NCBI GenBank assembly: GCA_039592335.1
Contig: JBDHBX010000012.1
Location: forward strand, 27,469-91,468
Direction of reading: 5' to 3'
Source of the DNA: WVYX01 sp039592335
GTDB taxonomy: Bacteria > Gemmatimonadota > Gemmatimonadetes > Gemmatimonadales > GWC2-71-9
DNA length: 64,000 nt
Part shown: positions 15,423 to 24,601 of the stretch, one piece after another
How the letters are laid out: the number at the start of each line of letters is the position of its first letter
How positions within the stretch are numbered: position 1 is the stretch's first letter
The notes under the pieces: model-generated
The model's database searches: none
Seen by the model: only the letters and a program-made list of their open reading frames with translations
What the model was told of the DNA's origin: nothing
Made by a program: the position numbers and the translations under genes

Positions 15423-16349
15423 ATGCCCGAGTCTGACTTCCTCGATCCCCGCCTCACCGAGCGGCGCAACCCGCGCACGCAGCGCATCGACGTCGCGTCC
15501 GCACTCGAGATCGTCGAGCTGATGAATGCCGAGGATCAAGCGGTGCCCGAGGCCGTGCATGCCGTGCGCCACGAGATCGCCAGCGTGATGGACCTGGTGG
15601 TGGATGCGTTCACGCAGGGCGGGCGACTGCTGTACGTGGGAGCGGGCACGAGTGGGCGCCTCGGTGTGCTGGACGCGACCGAGTGTCCTCCCACGTTCGG
15701 GACACCGCCGGACATGGTCGTGGGGGTGATCGCCGGGGGGACTCCGGCCCTGACGCGTAGCCAGGAGGGTGCGGAGGACGATGCCGCGGCGGGCGCGCAG
15801 GCCGTGGACGACCATCGCGTCACTGCCCGCGACGTCGTGGTGGGGATCGCCGCGAGCGGCACCACGCCGTACGTGAACGCGGCGCTCGTGCGGGCCGCGG
15901 AGCTCGGCGCGAAGACCGCGCTGCTCACCTGCACCGATCCATCGCCGGCTGCCGCAGAGCGGTGTGATGTGGTCATCGCCGTGCGCGTGGGACCGGAGGT
16001 GATCACGGGCTCCACGCGGCTGAAAGCGGGAACGGCCACCAAGCTGGTGCTCAACACGATCACCACGGGCGCGATGATCCGGCTCGGCAAGGCCTACGGC
16101 AACCTGATGGTGGATCTCATGGCGCTCTCGGAGAAGCTGCGAGATCGGGGAGAGCGCATCGTCATGGAGGCCTCCGGGGTGAGCCGGGAAGTGGCGCGGC
16201 GTGCCATCGAGGAGGCGGACGGCAGTGTGAAGGTCGCCGTCGTGGTGGCCGGCCGAGGGGTGGGCGCTGCGGAGGCGCGCCGGCTGCTCGACGCCGCCGC
16301 CGGCGCGGTCCGCGACGCGGCGGGCGATCCCCCGGAGGTCGTCGGGTGA
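15423..16349 (+). CDS. murQ: N-acetylmuramic acid 6-phosphate etherase
   Basis: A 308-residue SIS-domain enzyme that removes the lactyl ether from MurNAc-6-phosphate to give GlcNAc-6-phosphate and D-lactate in peptidoglycan recycling. The signature is LYVGAGTSGRLGVLDATECPP at residues ~70-90, with later GIAASGTTPYV and GSTRLKAGTATKLVLN blocks. The stop overlaps the GTG of anmK (GTGA), giving a two-gene recycling unit whose kinase product is the substrate of this enzyme. Confidence 0.93.
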   Translation: MPESDFLDPRLTERRNPRTQRIDVASALEIVELMNAEDQAVPEAVHAVRHEIASVMDLVVDAFTQGGRLLYVGAGTSGRLGVLDATECPPTFGTPPDMVVGVIAGGTPALTRSQEGAEDDAAAGAQAVDDHRVTARDVVVGIAASGTTPYVNAALVRAAELGAKTALLTCTDPSPAAAERCDVVIAVRVGPEVITGSTRLKAGTATKLVLNTITTGAMIRLGKAYGNLMVDLMALSEKLRDRGERIVMEASGVSREVARRAIEEADGSVKVAVVVAGRGVGAAEARRLLDAAAGAVRDAAGDPPEVVG

Positions 16350-17464
16350 GCGTGCTCGTCGTGGGACTCATGTCGGGGACCTCCCTCGACGGTGTGGACG
16401 CGGCACTCGTGGAGATCGGCGGTGACAGCGACGTGCGGCTGATGGCGTTCCACACCCACCCGTACTCGCTCGAACGGCGCACACTGATCGTCGAGGCCAT
16501 CTCGGGTGGCACCACGCAGGAGCTGGCGATGCTGCATCGCGAGCTGGGGGAGTGGTTCGCGGAGGCGGCGCGCGAGCTGCTCGACCGCGCCGACGTGGAG
16601 CCCGACCGGCTGGCCTGCGTTGCCTCCCACGGGCAGACGGTCTGGCACGAGCCGGGGCAGGCCACGTTGCAGCTCGCCTGCGCGGCCACGATTGCCGAGC
16701 GGGTGGGCGCGCGCGTGGTGAGTGACTTCCGCAGTCGAGACGTGGCGGCGGGGGGGCAAGGCGCTCCCCTCGTTCCCATGGCCGATGCCATGCTCTTCGG
16801 CCACCCGGCGCACGGCCGGGCGCTGCTCAACGTGGGCGGGATGGCCAACGTGACGTGGGTGCCGCGCCGCGGAGAACTCGAGGGTGTATTCGCGTTCGAT
16901 ACGGGGCCGGGTGTGGCGGTGATGGACGCGGTGACGCGCCTGATCGACCCGTCGGCGCGCTACGACGTGGACGGCCGCCGCGCCGCCGCCGGCTCATTCC
17001 TCCCGTCGGTGCTCGATCGGCTGCTGGCAGAACCGTACTTTGCGGCCGCGCCGCCCAAGAGCACCGGACGTGAGGCGTTCGGCGACGGCTACGCCGCGGA
17101 GCTCATCCACCTGGTGCGCGAGGAGCACCCCGACGCGAGCCACGACGACTGCGTCACCACCGCATTGGAGCTGACGGCGCGCAGCGTGGCCGACGGCGTG
17201 CGACGCTGGCTACCGATGGAGCCCGGGCGGGATCTGCTCGTCGCGGGGGGCGGCGCGCGCAACCCCACGCTCATGACGCGGCTGGGGGAGCTGCTGGACG
17301 GCTGGACCCTGGGGCGCTTTGACGAGGAGTTCTTCGACGGGGATGCGAAGGAAGCGGTGGCGTTCGCGTATCTGGGGTGGCGTGCGTTGGAGGGGCTACC
17401 GGGAAACGTGCCGCTGGCGACCGGCGCGGCCGGACCGCGGGTCTTGGGAAGCGTTACCTGCTGA
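16346..17464 (+). CDS. anmK: Anhydro-N-acetylmuramic acid kinase
   Basis: A 372-residue ASKHA-fold kinase that phosphorylates 1,6-anhydro-MurNAc, with ring opening, to MurNAc-6-phosphate, the MurQ substrate. It has the N-terminal MSGTSLDGVDAAL block, ASHGQTVWHEP, ALLNVGGMANVT, FDTGPG and a C-terminal VAGGGARNPTLM phosphate-binding loop. GTG start, translationally coupled to murQ. Its 3' end overlaps the convergent protease gene by 11 bases. Confidence 0.93.
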   Translation: MSVLVVGLMSGTSLDGVDAALVEIGGDSDVRLMAFHTHPYSLERRTLIVEAISGGTTQELAMLHRELGEWFAEAARELLDRADVEPDRLACVASHGQTVWHEPGQATLQLACAATIAERVGARVVSDFRSRDVAAGGQGAPLVPMADAMLFGHPAHGRALLNVGGMANVTWVPRRGELEGVFAFDTGPGVAVMDAVTRLIDPSARYDVDGRRAAAGSFLPSVLDRLLAEPYFAAAPPKSTGREAFGDGYAAELIHLVREEHPDASHDDCVTTALELTARSVADGVRRWLPMEPGRDLLVAGGGARNPTLMTRLGELLDGWTLGRFDEEFFDGDAKEAVAFAYLGWRALEGLPGNVPLATGAAGPRVLGSVTC

Positions 17465-18854
17465 ACAGGTCGAGCAGCCGCAGCACGGCGCTCGACGGCA
17501 CCGCGTAGATGATCCGCCCGGCGGACTCGGGCTCTCCACCGTACACCACCGCCACCACCTCGCCGCGCCGATCGAACACCGGGCTGCCGCTCGCCCCCTG
17601 CGCGCCGTACCCGTCCACCTGAATCAGATCCTCCAGCGTCTTGCTCACCGAGCCCGCCCAGAAACTGGTGCGGGCGTACCCGCCGGTCATGGGGAGATCG
17701 GTGCCCCTGGGGAAGCCGATGAGCGCCAGTGGGTCGCCCTGGTCCAACGTGTCGGGTCGGGCGTTGAGTCCGTAGACTGTGGGCACCCCACCGAGGATGT
17801 CCACCTTCAGCAGGGCGAGATCGGCATCCGGTGCGACGGCCAGGACGCTGCCGCGCCACGTCTGCTCGGAGTCGGCGAAACGCACCGCGATGCGGCGTGG
17901 CTCTCGCGTGCCGTCCTCACCCGCCACCACGTGCCGGTTCGTGACCAGGAGCCCGTCCGAGCGAACGGCGAAGGCGGTAGCCGTGTGGACCTCGCCTTCG
18001 GCGAACTCCACCCATACGAGCGCCACCGCTCCCTGATTGCCCTCCACGATGCCGCCGTAGTCCACGTGGGCGGCGATTTCCTGGTAGTACAGTGCCTGGG
18101 TGGCATCGGCGAGCTGGCGCCGCAGCGCCTCGACATCTTCGGAGCTGCCGGCCTGCTGGGCGGTCGCGAGCCGGCTTTGCAGTTTGGTGACCTCCCCGTG
18201 GGAGCTTTGCAGGGCGGCGGCGAGGCCCTCGACCCGCCCTTCGAGCGCGCGCACCGCCTCGTCCGCGGCTCGCAGGATGCTGTCGGTTCGGGCCTGCAGG
18301 GCCGCCAGTTCGCGCTCCAGCTTCTGCTCCTGGCGCCAGCTCTGGTAGAGGAACACTGCCGCCACGGCAAAGACGGTGACGGTCAGGCCGAGGAACACGG
18401 TGCGCAGCTTCCGGGTTTGTCGCACGACCTCGACGCGGATCCGCTCGGTGGTGCTCACCCGCTGCTCGCCCGAACTCACCGCGGCTGCCACGGGCGACGG
18501 CTGCGGCCGGGTTGCCCGGGCCGCCACTCCATCGGGCGTGCCCTCCGGGACGAGGCGCACCTCGACGACCGGGCCCTCGGTCCCGAACCGGATCTGATCG
18601 GTGTCGTCCAGCCTCACGTCCCGGGTGATGGGGTGACCGTTGACCAGTGTACTATTGCGGCTCTCCAGATCCCGCACGTACCAGTGCTCCCCCTGCTTCG
18701 TCACGGCGGCGTGCCGCGCCGAGACGTCGAGGTCGTGCCGCGGATCGAACATCAGGTCGGACGCCGGGTGGCGTCCGATGCTGATGTATGGCTTGGAGAA
18801 GACCTCGGTGTAGCCCGCCCGCGCGCCTGTGAGGATCTTGAGCTGGGCCTTCAC
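17454..18854 (-). CDS. FHA-domain membrane-anchored trypsin-like serine protease
   Basis: A 466-residue protein with domains in order: a cytoplasmic FHA phosphothreonine-binding domain (residues ~1-100; GRHPASD, S..RHA, RNSTLVNG); a basic linker; one membrane helix (~153-171); a coiled coil (~175-260); and an S1C/HtrA-like protease domain with catalytic His308 (TNRHVV), Asp345 (DADLALLK) and Ser422 (GASGSP). The protease should lie in the periplasm and the FHA domain in the cytoplasm. It is the last gene of the operon that begins at 22480, ten bases after the phosphatase, suggesting its activity or localisation responds to kinase phosphorylation (inference). GTG start. No PDZ domain is seen, unlike DegP. 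Confidence 0.88.
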   Translation of the reverse strand: MKAQLKILTGARAGYTEVFSKPYISIGRHPASDLMFDPRHDLDVSARHAAVTKQGEHWYVRDLESRNSTLVNGHPITRDVRLDDTDQIRFGTEGPVVEVRLVPEGTPDGVAARATRPQPSPVAAAVSSGEQRVSTTERIRVEVVRQTRKLRTVFLGLTVTVFAVAAVFLYQSWRQEQKLERELAALQARTDSILRAADEAVRALEGRVEGLAAALQSSHGEVTKLQSRLATAQQAGSSEDVEALRRQLADATQALYYQEIAAHVDYGGIVEGNQGAVALVWVEFAEGEVHTATAFAVRSDGLLVTNRHVVAGEDGTREPRRIAVRFADSEQTWRGSVLAVAPDADLALLKVDILGGVPTVYGLNARPDTLDQGDPLALIGFPRGTDLPMTGGYARTSFWAGSVSKTLEDLIQVDGYGAQGASGSPVFDRRGEVVAVVYGGEPESAGRIIYAVPSSAVLRLLDLFSR

Positions 18855-18864
18855 GGCGTGGTGG

Positions 18865-19899
18865 TCAGAAGCCGCTGGCCGCGATCAGGAGGGACGCTAC
18901 CGTGATGGCGGCGGCTGCAGCACCGGCGAGGATCAAGCGTGTCCTGTTCTGCGGTGTGGGTGGGGGGCTACCCCGGTAGACGGGAACCGGCTCAGTGGTC
19001 GATTCCGGATCGAGCAGTGGGTACACCTGATGGCCCACCGATTCGTCGTCATCGGGGTCGGCCAGGCCGCTGCCGTGGAAGCGCGCCACGACGACGGTGA
19101 TGTTGTCCGGTCCGCCGCGCTCGTTGGCCAGATCGATGAGCTCGGAGCAGATATCCATGAGGTCGTTGGCCGTCCGGGACACCCGTTCGGCGATCTCTTC
19201 GCGCGTCACCTGGCCGGAGAGCCCGTCGGAGCAGAGCACGAGAGCGTCGCCGCGCCGGATCTGTTGGTTGGTGAGGTCGACGCGCACCTTCTGGTCGGGA
19301 CCGAGCGCCTGCAGGATGATGTTCTTGCGCTCGCTCTTCTCGGCTTCTTCTTCGGTGATCTCGCCTGCGTCTACCAGTCGCTGCATCAGCGACTGGTCCT
19401 TGGTGAGTTGGATTCCCTCGCCGTCGCGCACCAGGTACGCACGGGAGTCGCCCACCTGCGTGAGGTAGATGTGGTCCGCCAGGACGCCCACGGCCGTGGT
19501 CGTGGTGCCCATTCCCCGCATCTCCGGGTGTTCCTTGGCGTAGGTATGGATGCGGGAGTTGGCTTGCTCGACGGCTTCCTTGAGTCGATAGGCGAACTGC
19601 TGCGGCGTGTTCTCGGTATCGTTGCTCCACGAGCTCACCATGTGCTCGTAGATAGTGTCGCTCGCCATCTCGCTGGCCACCTCGCCGGCCGCGGCGCCAC
19701 CCATGCCGTCGGCAACGACGAACAGCGTCCCCTTGGGTCCGACATCGTGTTCGCGCACCTCCTCCTGGAGCGACGCGTTCTTCGCCGAGAGATCGGCCAC
19801 CAGGAACGTGTCCTCATTGTGCTCGCGGGTCTGGCCGACGTCGGTCTTGCCGAAGACGGTGATCCGGATGCCGGAGCCTTTCGAGCCGAACAGTCTCAC
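18865..19899 (-). CDS. PP2C-family Ser/Thr protein phosphatase, membrane anchored
   Basis: A 344-residue Mn/Mg-dependent phosphatase that would reverse phosphorylation by the kinase encoded just upstream. PPM motifs are TDVGQTREHNEDTF, VADGMGGAAAGE, GTTTTAV, QVGDSRAYLVRDGE and RGGPDNITVVVARF. The C-terminus has a Pro-rich stretch and one membrane helix (LILAGAAAAAITVASLLIA), so the catalytic domain faces the cytoplasm. GTG 19899 is chosen since it overlaps the kinase stop (GTGA); the longer open frame lies inside the kinase gene. Confidence 0.9.
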   Translation of the reverse strand: MRLFGSKGSGIRITVFGKTDVGQTREHNEDTFLVADLSAKNASLQEEVREHDVGPKGTLFVVADGMGGAAAGEVASEMASDTIYEHMVSSWSNDTENTPQQFAYRLKEAVEQANSRIHTYAKEHPEMRGMGTTTTAVGVLADHIYLTQVGDSRAYLVRDGEGIQLTKDQSLMQRLVDAGEITEEEAEKSERKNIILQALGPDQKVRVDLTNQQIRRGDALVLCSDGLSGQVTREEIAERVSRTANDLMDICSELIDLANERGGPDNITVVVARFHGSGLADPDDDESVGHQVYPLLDPESTTEPVPVYRGSPPPTPQNRTRLILAGAAAAAITVASLLIAASGF

Positions 19900-21557
19900 G
19901 GGGCGCAACTCAGGAACAGGTTTCGGTACTGGCGGAACGAGTCGTTGTTCGGATCGAGCGCGATCGCGCGGTCGATCCAGCCGCACGCCTCCGCCGGGAT
20001 ATCATCGTTTTCCTCCGCGTACGATTCCGCAACTACCGAAGCGGCGAGCGCACGCAGGCCCGCAGGCAGCGAGATGTCGTCGTACATCCCCACGGCTTCC
20101 AGTCTGGCACCGTCCCTCGTTGAGTCTCTCACGATCTGACGACCGATCACGAGTATCTGCTGGCGGACCGCCGCCGTGTCAACGGTGAGCGTCGTGATGA
20201 CCGGTGGCGGATCGCCTCCCGCCTGGGCGGGCTGCTGCGCCTCCCCTTCCGACTCGCCGCCCACCGGCTGGCGCACAATATCGCCCCGGGCCACCACCTG
20301 TGCTGTGTCCGTGCGCACGTCGACCGGGCCACCGGCCGTCTCCTCGATCCCGGCGCCCTGCTCCTCGCCTCCCCGCGACAACACGACGGCGGTGCCGCCG
20401 CCGATCGCGGCCACGGCGGCGATGGAGGCAGCGATGGCCACCACCGGCTTCTTCTTGGGGGGTGTGCGCGGCGGCGAGGGTGCGGGTGCCGGCGTCTGCG
20501 GTGTGATGGTCTTCCGCTCGCTCGAGACCCGAGTGGGAGCCAACTCCTCCGCGGCACTGGAGTCCATGACCTGCGTCGCACCCTCGGTGTCCACGGAGAG
20601 CGGCGCCTCAGCGCTGCGCACGGCGTTCTCCACGTCGCTCACGAACATCGCAGCGCTGGCGTAGCGGCCCGCGGGCATCCGTTCGAGCGCACGATCCATG
20701 ACGCCCTGCAACCGCGGCGGCCACTGAGCGTCGGGTGCCACCTGAGCCAGCTTCAGTGGAGCGTCAGTGAGTCGCTTGACCATCGTCTCCTGCGCGGAGT
20801 CGGCTTGGAAGGGCAGGCTACCAGTGACCGAGCGGAAGAATACCAGGGCCAGGGAGTAGATGTCGCTCCGGCCGTCCAGCACATCGCCCGAGAGTTGCTC
20901 CGGACTCATGTACTCCGGGGTGCCCACCACGAGCCCCGTCTTGGTGACCTTCTGGCCTGCCTCGCCGGTCATCGCCTTGGCGATGCCGAAGTCCACGACC
21001 TTCACCACGTCCGACTCGCCGCGCGCCCTGGTGAGCATGATGTTGTCGGGTTTGAGGTCGCGGTGCACGATGCCCGCTTCGTGCGCGACCTGCAGGGCGG
21101 CTCCCGTCTGCCGCAGAATGCCGGCGGCCCGCTCCAGGGAAAGCCGGCCTTCGCGCTGCAGCAGGTCGCGCAGCGACTCTCCCTCGATGAGCTCCATCGC
21201 GAGGAAGATGGTCCCGTCCTTGGTGTCGCCGAAGTCGTAGATCTGACAGACGTTGGGATGGTTGATGCGCGCCGCGTTGGCGGCTTCGCGGTTGAATCGG
21301 GCGATGGCCTCGGGATCGCCCGCCATCGCAGGCGCCATCACCTTGATGGCGCACTTGCGCCGCATCTTCACGTGCTCCGCGAGGTACACCGTGCCCATGC
21401 CTCCCTCGCCGAGCTTCTTCTCGATGTGGAACTTGTCCGCAACAATGCTGCCGGCGAGGTCGGCACCGGCCGCGGGGACGTGCAGCGTGGTTCCGTCGTT
21501 GGGGCAGAACTTGGTGTCGTCAGGCCACTCGGCCCCGCAGACGGTGCACGTCTTCAC
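19896..21557 (-). CDS. Zinc-ribbon Ser/Thr protein kinase, transmembrane
   Basis: A 553-residue Hanks-type kinase. The N-terminal zinc ribbon CTVCGAE..FCPNDG (residues 4-21) carries Asp where a fourth Cys is usual. The kinase domain (~43-310) has glycine loop GEGGMGTV, Lys72 in AIKV, HRDLKPDN (165-172), DFG (189-191) and GTPEYMSPE, so it looks active. A Pro-rich linker leads to one membrane helix (~371-393) and a periplasmic domain of ~160 residues of unknown fold, possibly a sensor. Second gene of the FHA-kinase-phosphatase-protease operon; GTG start overlapping the FHA gene stop. Confidence 0.92.
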   Translation of the reverse strand: MKTCTVCGAEWPDDTKFCPNDGTTLHVPAAGADLAGSIVADKFHIEKKLGEGGMGTVYLAEHVKMRRKCAIKVMAPAMAGDPEAIARFNREAANAARINHPNVCQIYDFGDTKDGTIFLAMELIEGESLRDLLQREGRLSLERAAGILRQTGAALQVAHEAGIVHRDLKPDNIMLTRARGESDVVKVVDFGIAKAMTGEAGQKVTKTGLVVGTPEYMSPEQLSGDVLDGRSDIYSLALVFFRSVTGSLPFQADSAQETMVKRLTDAPLKLAQVAPDAQWPPRLQGVMDRALERMPAGRYASAAMFVSDVENAVRSAEAPLSVDTEGATQVMDSSAAEELAPTRVSSERKTITPQTPAPAPSPPRTPPKKKPVVAIAASIAAVAAIGGGTAVVLSRGGEEQGAGIEETAGGPVDVRTDTAQVVARGDIVRQPVGGESEGEAQQPAQAGGDPPPVITTLTVDTAAVRQQILVIGRQIVRDSTRDGARLEAVGMYDDISLPAGLRALAASVVAESYAEENDDIPAEACGWIDRAIALDPNNDSFRQYRNLFLSCAP

Positions 21558-22480
21558 GTCGTCTCGACCCTCAGCATCTTGTCGCCTACGAGGAAGCGCG
21601 AGCCCTGCTGGAGGAGGACCTCACCGCGGACCGAAACGGCGACACCGTTGCGGCTCCCCAGATCGGCGATGACGAAGTCGGCGTCCTCGGAGCGGATCTC
21701 CGCGTGCATGCCGCTCATCGACGGGTCGTAGGGGAAGGTGCAGTCGCCCTCGTCCCGCCCGACGCGGACGTTGCGTCCGGGGGAGAGGTGGAAGACGTCT
21801 CGGGCTGAGCCGTCGCTGCGCATCTGCGTGACGCAGGCGATGTCGGCGCTCGGCACGAGGCTCCCCATGCGGCGCGTGGCATCCCGGTCGGGTGGGTGCG
21901 GTCCCGGGTACCCGAGGCGGCGATACTCGAGCACCTGTGAGCCGATGAGGATGCGGTCGCCGTCGATCAGGCGATGCGGCTGGTCGATGAACAGCCAGGT
22001 ACCGTTGCGGCTCCCCAGGTCGCGTACGTACAGCTCCTCGCCACGTGCCATGATCTTCACGTGCAGCGGCGACATGAACACGTCCTCGGCGAACTCCAGC
22101 CCGGCGCCCTCGCGGCCGATGGTGGTCTCGCCTGCGGGCAGCGGGAAGCGGTTCGCCACGGCGCCCGACTCGTCGAGCAGTACCAGCGCGTACTGCGAGG
22201 CAGGCCCGGTCGCGAGCCGTTCGGCGGAGACGCGCTGCTGCGATACACGGCCGGTGAGGTCCAGGCCGCAGGCGGGGCAGAACTTGGTGCTCTCGCTCGC
22301 CGCCGTACCGCAGCGGGCGCACGCCGGGCCGGTGGGCGTCTGGACGACTCGCTTGCCGCACTCGGGACAGAAGGGCAGGCCGGCGACCACCTCTGCGCTG
22401 CACGACGGACAGATCGTGCTGTCGGCGGAGCGACGGGGCCCGGTCGCTTCCAGACCGGGGTCTTGCGGGGGTCCGGTCAC
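21554..22480 (-). CDS. Double zinc-ribbon, double FHA-domain protein
   Basis: A 308-residue cytoplasmic protein. Two zinc ribbons (Cys24/27/38/41 and Cys54/57/68/71) are followed by two FHA domains at ~97-187 (GREG, SPLH, SRNGT) and ~215-308 (GRDEGD, SGMHAE, SRNGV). Each FHA domain keeps the Gly-Arg, Ser-x-x-His and Asn-Gly residues that bind phosphothreonine. As first gene of the operon it is a plausible scaffold that reads the kinase's output. GTG start; the stop overlaps the kinase start. A promoter is visible upstream at 22532-22560. Confidence 0.88.
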   Translation of the reverse strand: MTGPPQDPGLEATGPRRSADSTICPSCSAEVVAGLPFCPECGKRVVQTPTGPACARCGTAASESTKFCPACGLDLTGRVSQQRVSAERLATGPASQYALVLLDESGAVANRFPLPAGETTIGREGAGLEFAEDVFMSPLHVKIMARGEELYVRDLGSRNGTWLFIDQPHRLIDGDRILIGSQVLEYRRLGYPGPHPPDRDATRRMGSLVPSADIACVTQMRSDGSARDVFHLSPGRNVRVGRDEGDCTFPYDPSMSGMHAEIRSEDADFVIADLGSRNGVAVSVRGEVLLQQGSRFLVGDKMLRVETT

Positions 22481-22531
22481 GCGGATTGCTCCATGTGGGC
22501 CAGGTAGTGATGAGGTTGTTGGCGGCGTGCC

Positions 22532-22560
22532 AATCTACACCTCGCCAGATAGGGGGTCAA
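22532..22560 (-). promoter_or_regulatory. Promoter of the FHA-kinase-PP2C-protease operon
   Basis: On the minus strand TTGACC (22560-22555), a 17-base spacer and TAGATT (22537-22532), with a predicted start near 22525 and a 45-base leader to the GTG at 22480. It lies back to back with the amidase promoter. Confidence 0.55.
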
Positions 22561-22570
22561 CCAAGTCAAA

Positions 22571-22600
22571 TTGACGTAGTTCGTTGGTATTGTGTAGGTT
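22571..22600 (+). promoter_or_regulatory. Promoter of the amidase gene
   Basis: TTGACG (22571-22576), an 18-base spacer and TAGGTT (22595-22600). The predicted start falls within two or three bases of the ATG at 22609, so the transcript may be almost leaderless. GTCAA/TTGAC half-sites recur at 22556, 22565 and 22571, so a shared regulator for the divergent pair is possible. Confidence 0.45.
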
Positions 22601-22608
22601 CCGCCACC

Positions 22609-24597
22609 ATGTCACGCTCCGTCCGTCACGCCGCCCTGTGGGTTTCCGGACTGCTCGGCGTGGCATGCGCTGGTCCCTCGCCGACCGAGTTCTGGCCGGT
22701 CGAGGCCCGCGACCCGCCCGCCGCACCGGCTCCAACCCGTGGTCCTCTCGCGGTGAGCATCGTGTACCCGCGACCGCAGGAGCGGATCGACGCGGGCAGC
22801 GGTGAGTGGTGGCTGGTGCCTGTGGACTCGACGTACACCGTGCAGAGCCGCGACTCGACCTTCGTGTTCGGCATGGCTGGGCGCGGCGACGCGAGCGTGA
22901 TAGTCAATGGCGAGACCGTTCCGGTCTATCCCACCGGAGGGTGGATCGCGTGGCTACCGCTCCCGGCCGTCGACTCCGTGATGACCTTCGATGTGCGGGC
23001 GGTGGCCGGGCGCGACACCGCGCGTGTCACGATGGTCGCTCCCGTTGTGCCGCGCTTTCGCGCGCCGCCCGAAGGTGTGTGGATCGATACGACCTCGTTC
23101 TCGCCCACGGGCGATCGCTGGGTGTTGCCGGACGAGGAAGTGCGCCTGGCGGTGCGGGCGAGTCCCCGCGCGACGGTGCGGCTGCTGCTTCCCGACAGCA
23201 CCGACCTGCTGTTCCGTCGTGATCCGCGGCCTGAGGACCTCTCCTGGGGAGAGCGCGCCTTTGGCACGGTGCAGCCGGGTGAGCGGTCCCTCAGGGCCGA
23301 CCGCTACCTGGTGCGGCACGTCGGGCCGCTGGGTCCCGATCCGGGTGGCGTGATGGCGCCGGACAGTGCGCCCGCCGTCGAGGACTCAACCTGGGTATGG
23401 GTCGAGGCGGCGCTCGGTCCGGACACGGCACGCGCGCGCTGGCCGTTGCGCATCGTGGTGCTGGATCCAGGCACGGCGCCCGTCGTGGTGGTGAACGACG
23501 ATCCCGCCGGCACCGGTAGCACCGACAGTGTCCTGGCGGGACGGCCCTCGCCCTGGGGCACCTACCACTGGTTCTTCCCTACGGGTACCGTGGCCGCCGT
23601 GAGCGGGCGCTGGAGTAGCCAGCTGCGGCTGCGCCTCTCCCGGGCGACGGCCGCGTGGGTCGACGCGCGGGACGCTCACCCGCTCCCCAGCGGGTATCCC
23701 CCGCCCACCGGGACGGCGCGCTCGATGCGACTGATGCCCGGCGATGGCTCCGTGACCCTGCGGGTGCCGCTGCCCGGCCGCGTCCCGTTCGGGGTGGACG
23801 AGACCGAGACGAGCGTGCGCCTCACCCTCTACGGGGTGGCCGCCGACATGGACTGGGTGCAGTACGGTGGCACCGACCCGTTCGTGCAACGCATCGAGTT
23901 CGCGCAGCCGCACTCCGACGTCACCGAAGTGACCGTCACCCTGGACCGAGCCGTGTGGGGGTATCGCACGCGCTGGGCAGGCAACGATCTCCTACTGGAG
24001 ATCCGACGTCCACCGCGCATTGATGCCGCAAGGCCGCTCCGGGGACGACGGATCATGCTCGATCCGGGGCATCCCCCGGGTGGGGCTATCGGCCCAACGT
24101 GGGTGCGCGAGCCCGAGGTCACACTAGCCGTCGCGCTGCGGGCGAAGGCGCTGCTCGAGGCCAAGGGGGCTCGAGTGGATCTCACACGCGAAGCCGACGG
24201 GGCGGTAGGGCTGGCGGACCGACCCCGGCTCGCCGAAGCTGCCGACGCCGAGGTGCTCGTCTCGATCCACGCCAACGCCCTGCCGGACGGGGTGAATCCG
24301 TTCGTGAACAACGGCACCAGCGTGTACTACTACCATCCGCGGAGCATCCCGCTGGCCCGGGCGCTGGATCGGGCGCTGGTGTACCAGTTCGGGTTTCGTG
24401 ACCTCGGGATGGGGCGTGGGGACCTCGCGCTGGCCCGTCCGACCTGGATGCCGGCGGCGCTCACCGAGGGGCTGTTCCTCATGCTGCCGGATCAGGAAGC
24501 GGTGCTGGCTAGCCCTGAGGGGCAGGAGCGCTACGCGCGCGCGGTCGTCGACGGGATCGAGGCGTTCCTGAGGGAACGTGCGCTTGGGCAGCCGTGA
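22609..24597 (+). CDS. N-acetylmuramoyl-L-alanine amidase (lipoprotein)
   Basis: A 662-residue envelope protein. The signal peptide ends in lipobox LGVAC. A beta-rich region follows (about residues 45-480) with no family I recognise, probably Ig-like or AMIN-like cell-wall binding. The C-terminal Amidase_3 zinc domain has LDPGHPPGG, REPEVTLA and VSIHANA, giving the His/Glu/His zinc ligands. It would cut the MurNAc-L-Ala bond of peptidoglycan in the periplasm. ATG 22609 gives the signal peptide; the open frame upstream contains the promoters. Confidence 0.88.
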   Translation: MSRSVRHAALWVSGLLGVACAGPSPTEFWPVEARDPPAAPAPTRGPLAVSIVYPRPQERIDAGSGEWWLVPVDSTYTVQSRDSTFVFGMAGRGDASVIVNGETVPVYPTGGWIAWLPLPAVDSVMTFDVRAVAGRDTARVTMVAPVVPRFRAPPEGVWIDTTSFSPTGDRWVLPDEEVRLAVRASPRATVRLLLPDSTDLLFRRDPRPEDLSWGERAFGTVQPGERSLRADRYLVRHVGPLGPDPGGVMAPDSAPAVEDSTWVWVEAALGPDTARARWPLRIVVLDPGTAPVVVVNDDPAGTGSTDSVLAGRPSPWGTYHWFFPTGTVAAVSGRWSSQLRLRLSRATAAWVDARDAHPLPSGYPPPTGTARSMRLMPGDGSVTLRVPLPGRVPFGVDETETSVRLTLYGVAADMDWVQYGGTDPFVQRIEFAQPHSDVTEVTVTLDRAVWGYRTRWAGNDLLLEIRRPPRIDAARPLRGRRIMLDPGHPPGGAIGPTWVREPEVTLAVALRAKALLEAKGARVDLTREADGAVGLADRPRLAEAADAEVLVSIHANALPDGVNPFVNNGTSVYYYHPRSIPLARALDRALVYQFGFRDLGMGRGDLALARPTWMPAALTEGLFLMLPDQEAVLASPEGQERYARAVVDGIEAFLRERALGQP

Positions 24598-24601
24598 CGT
24601 G

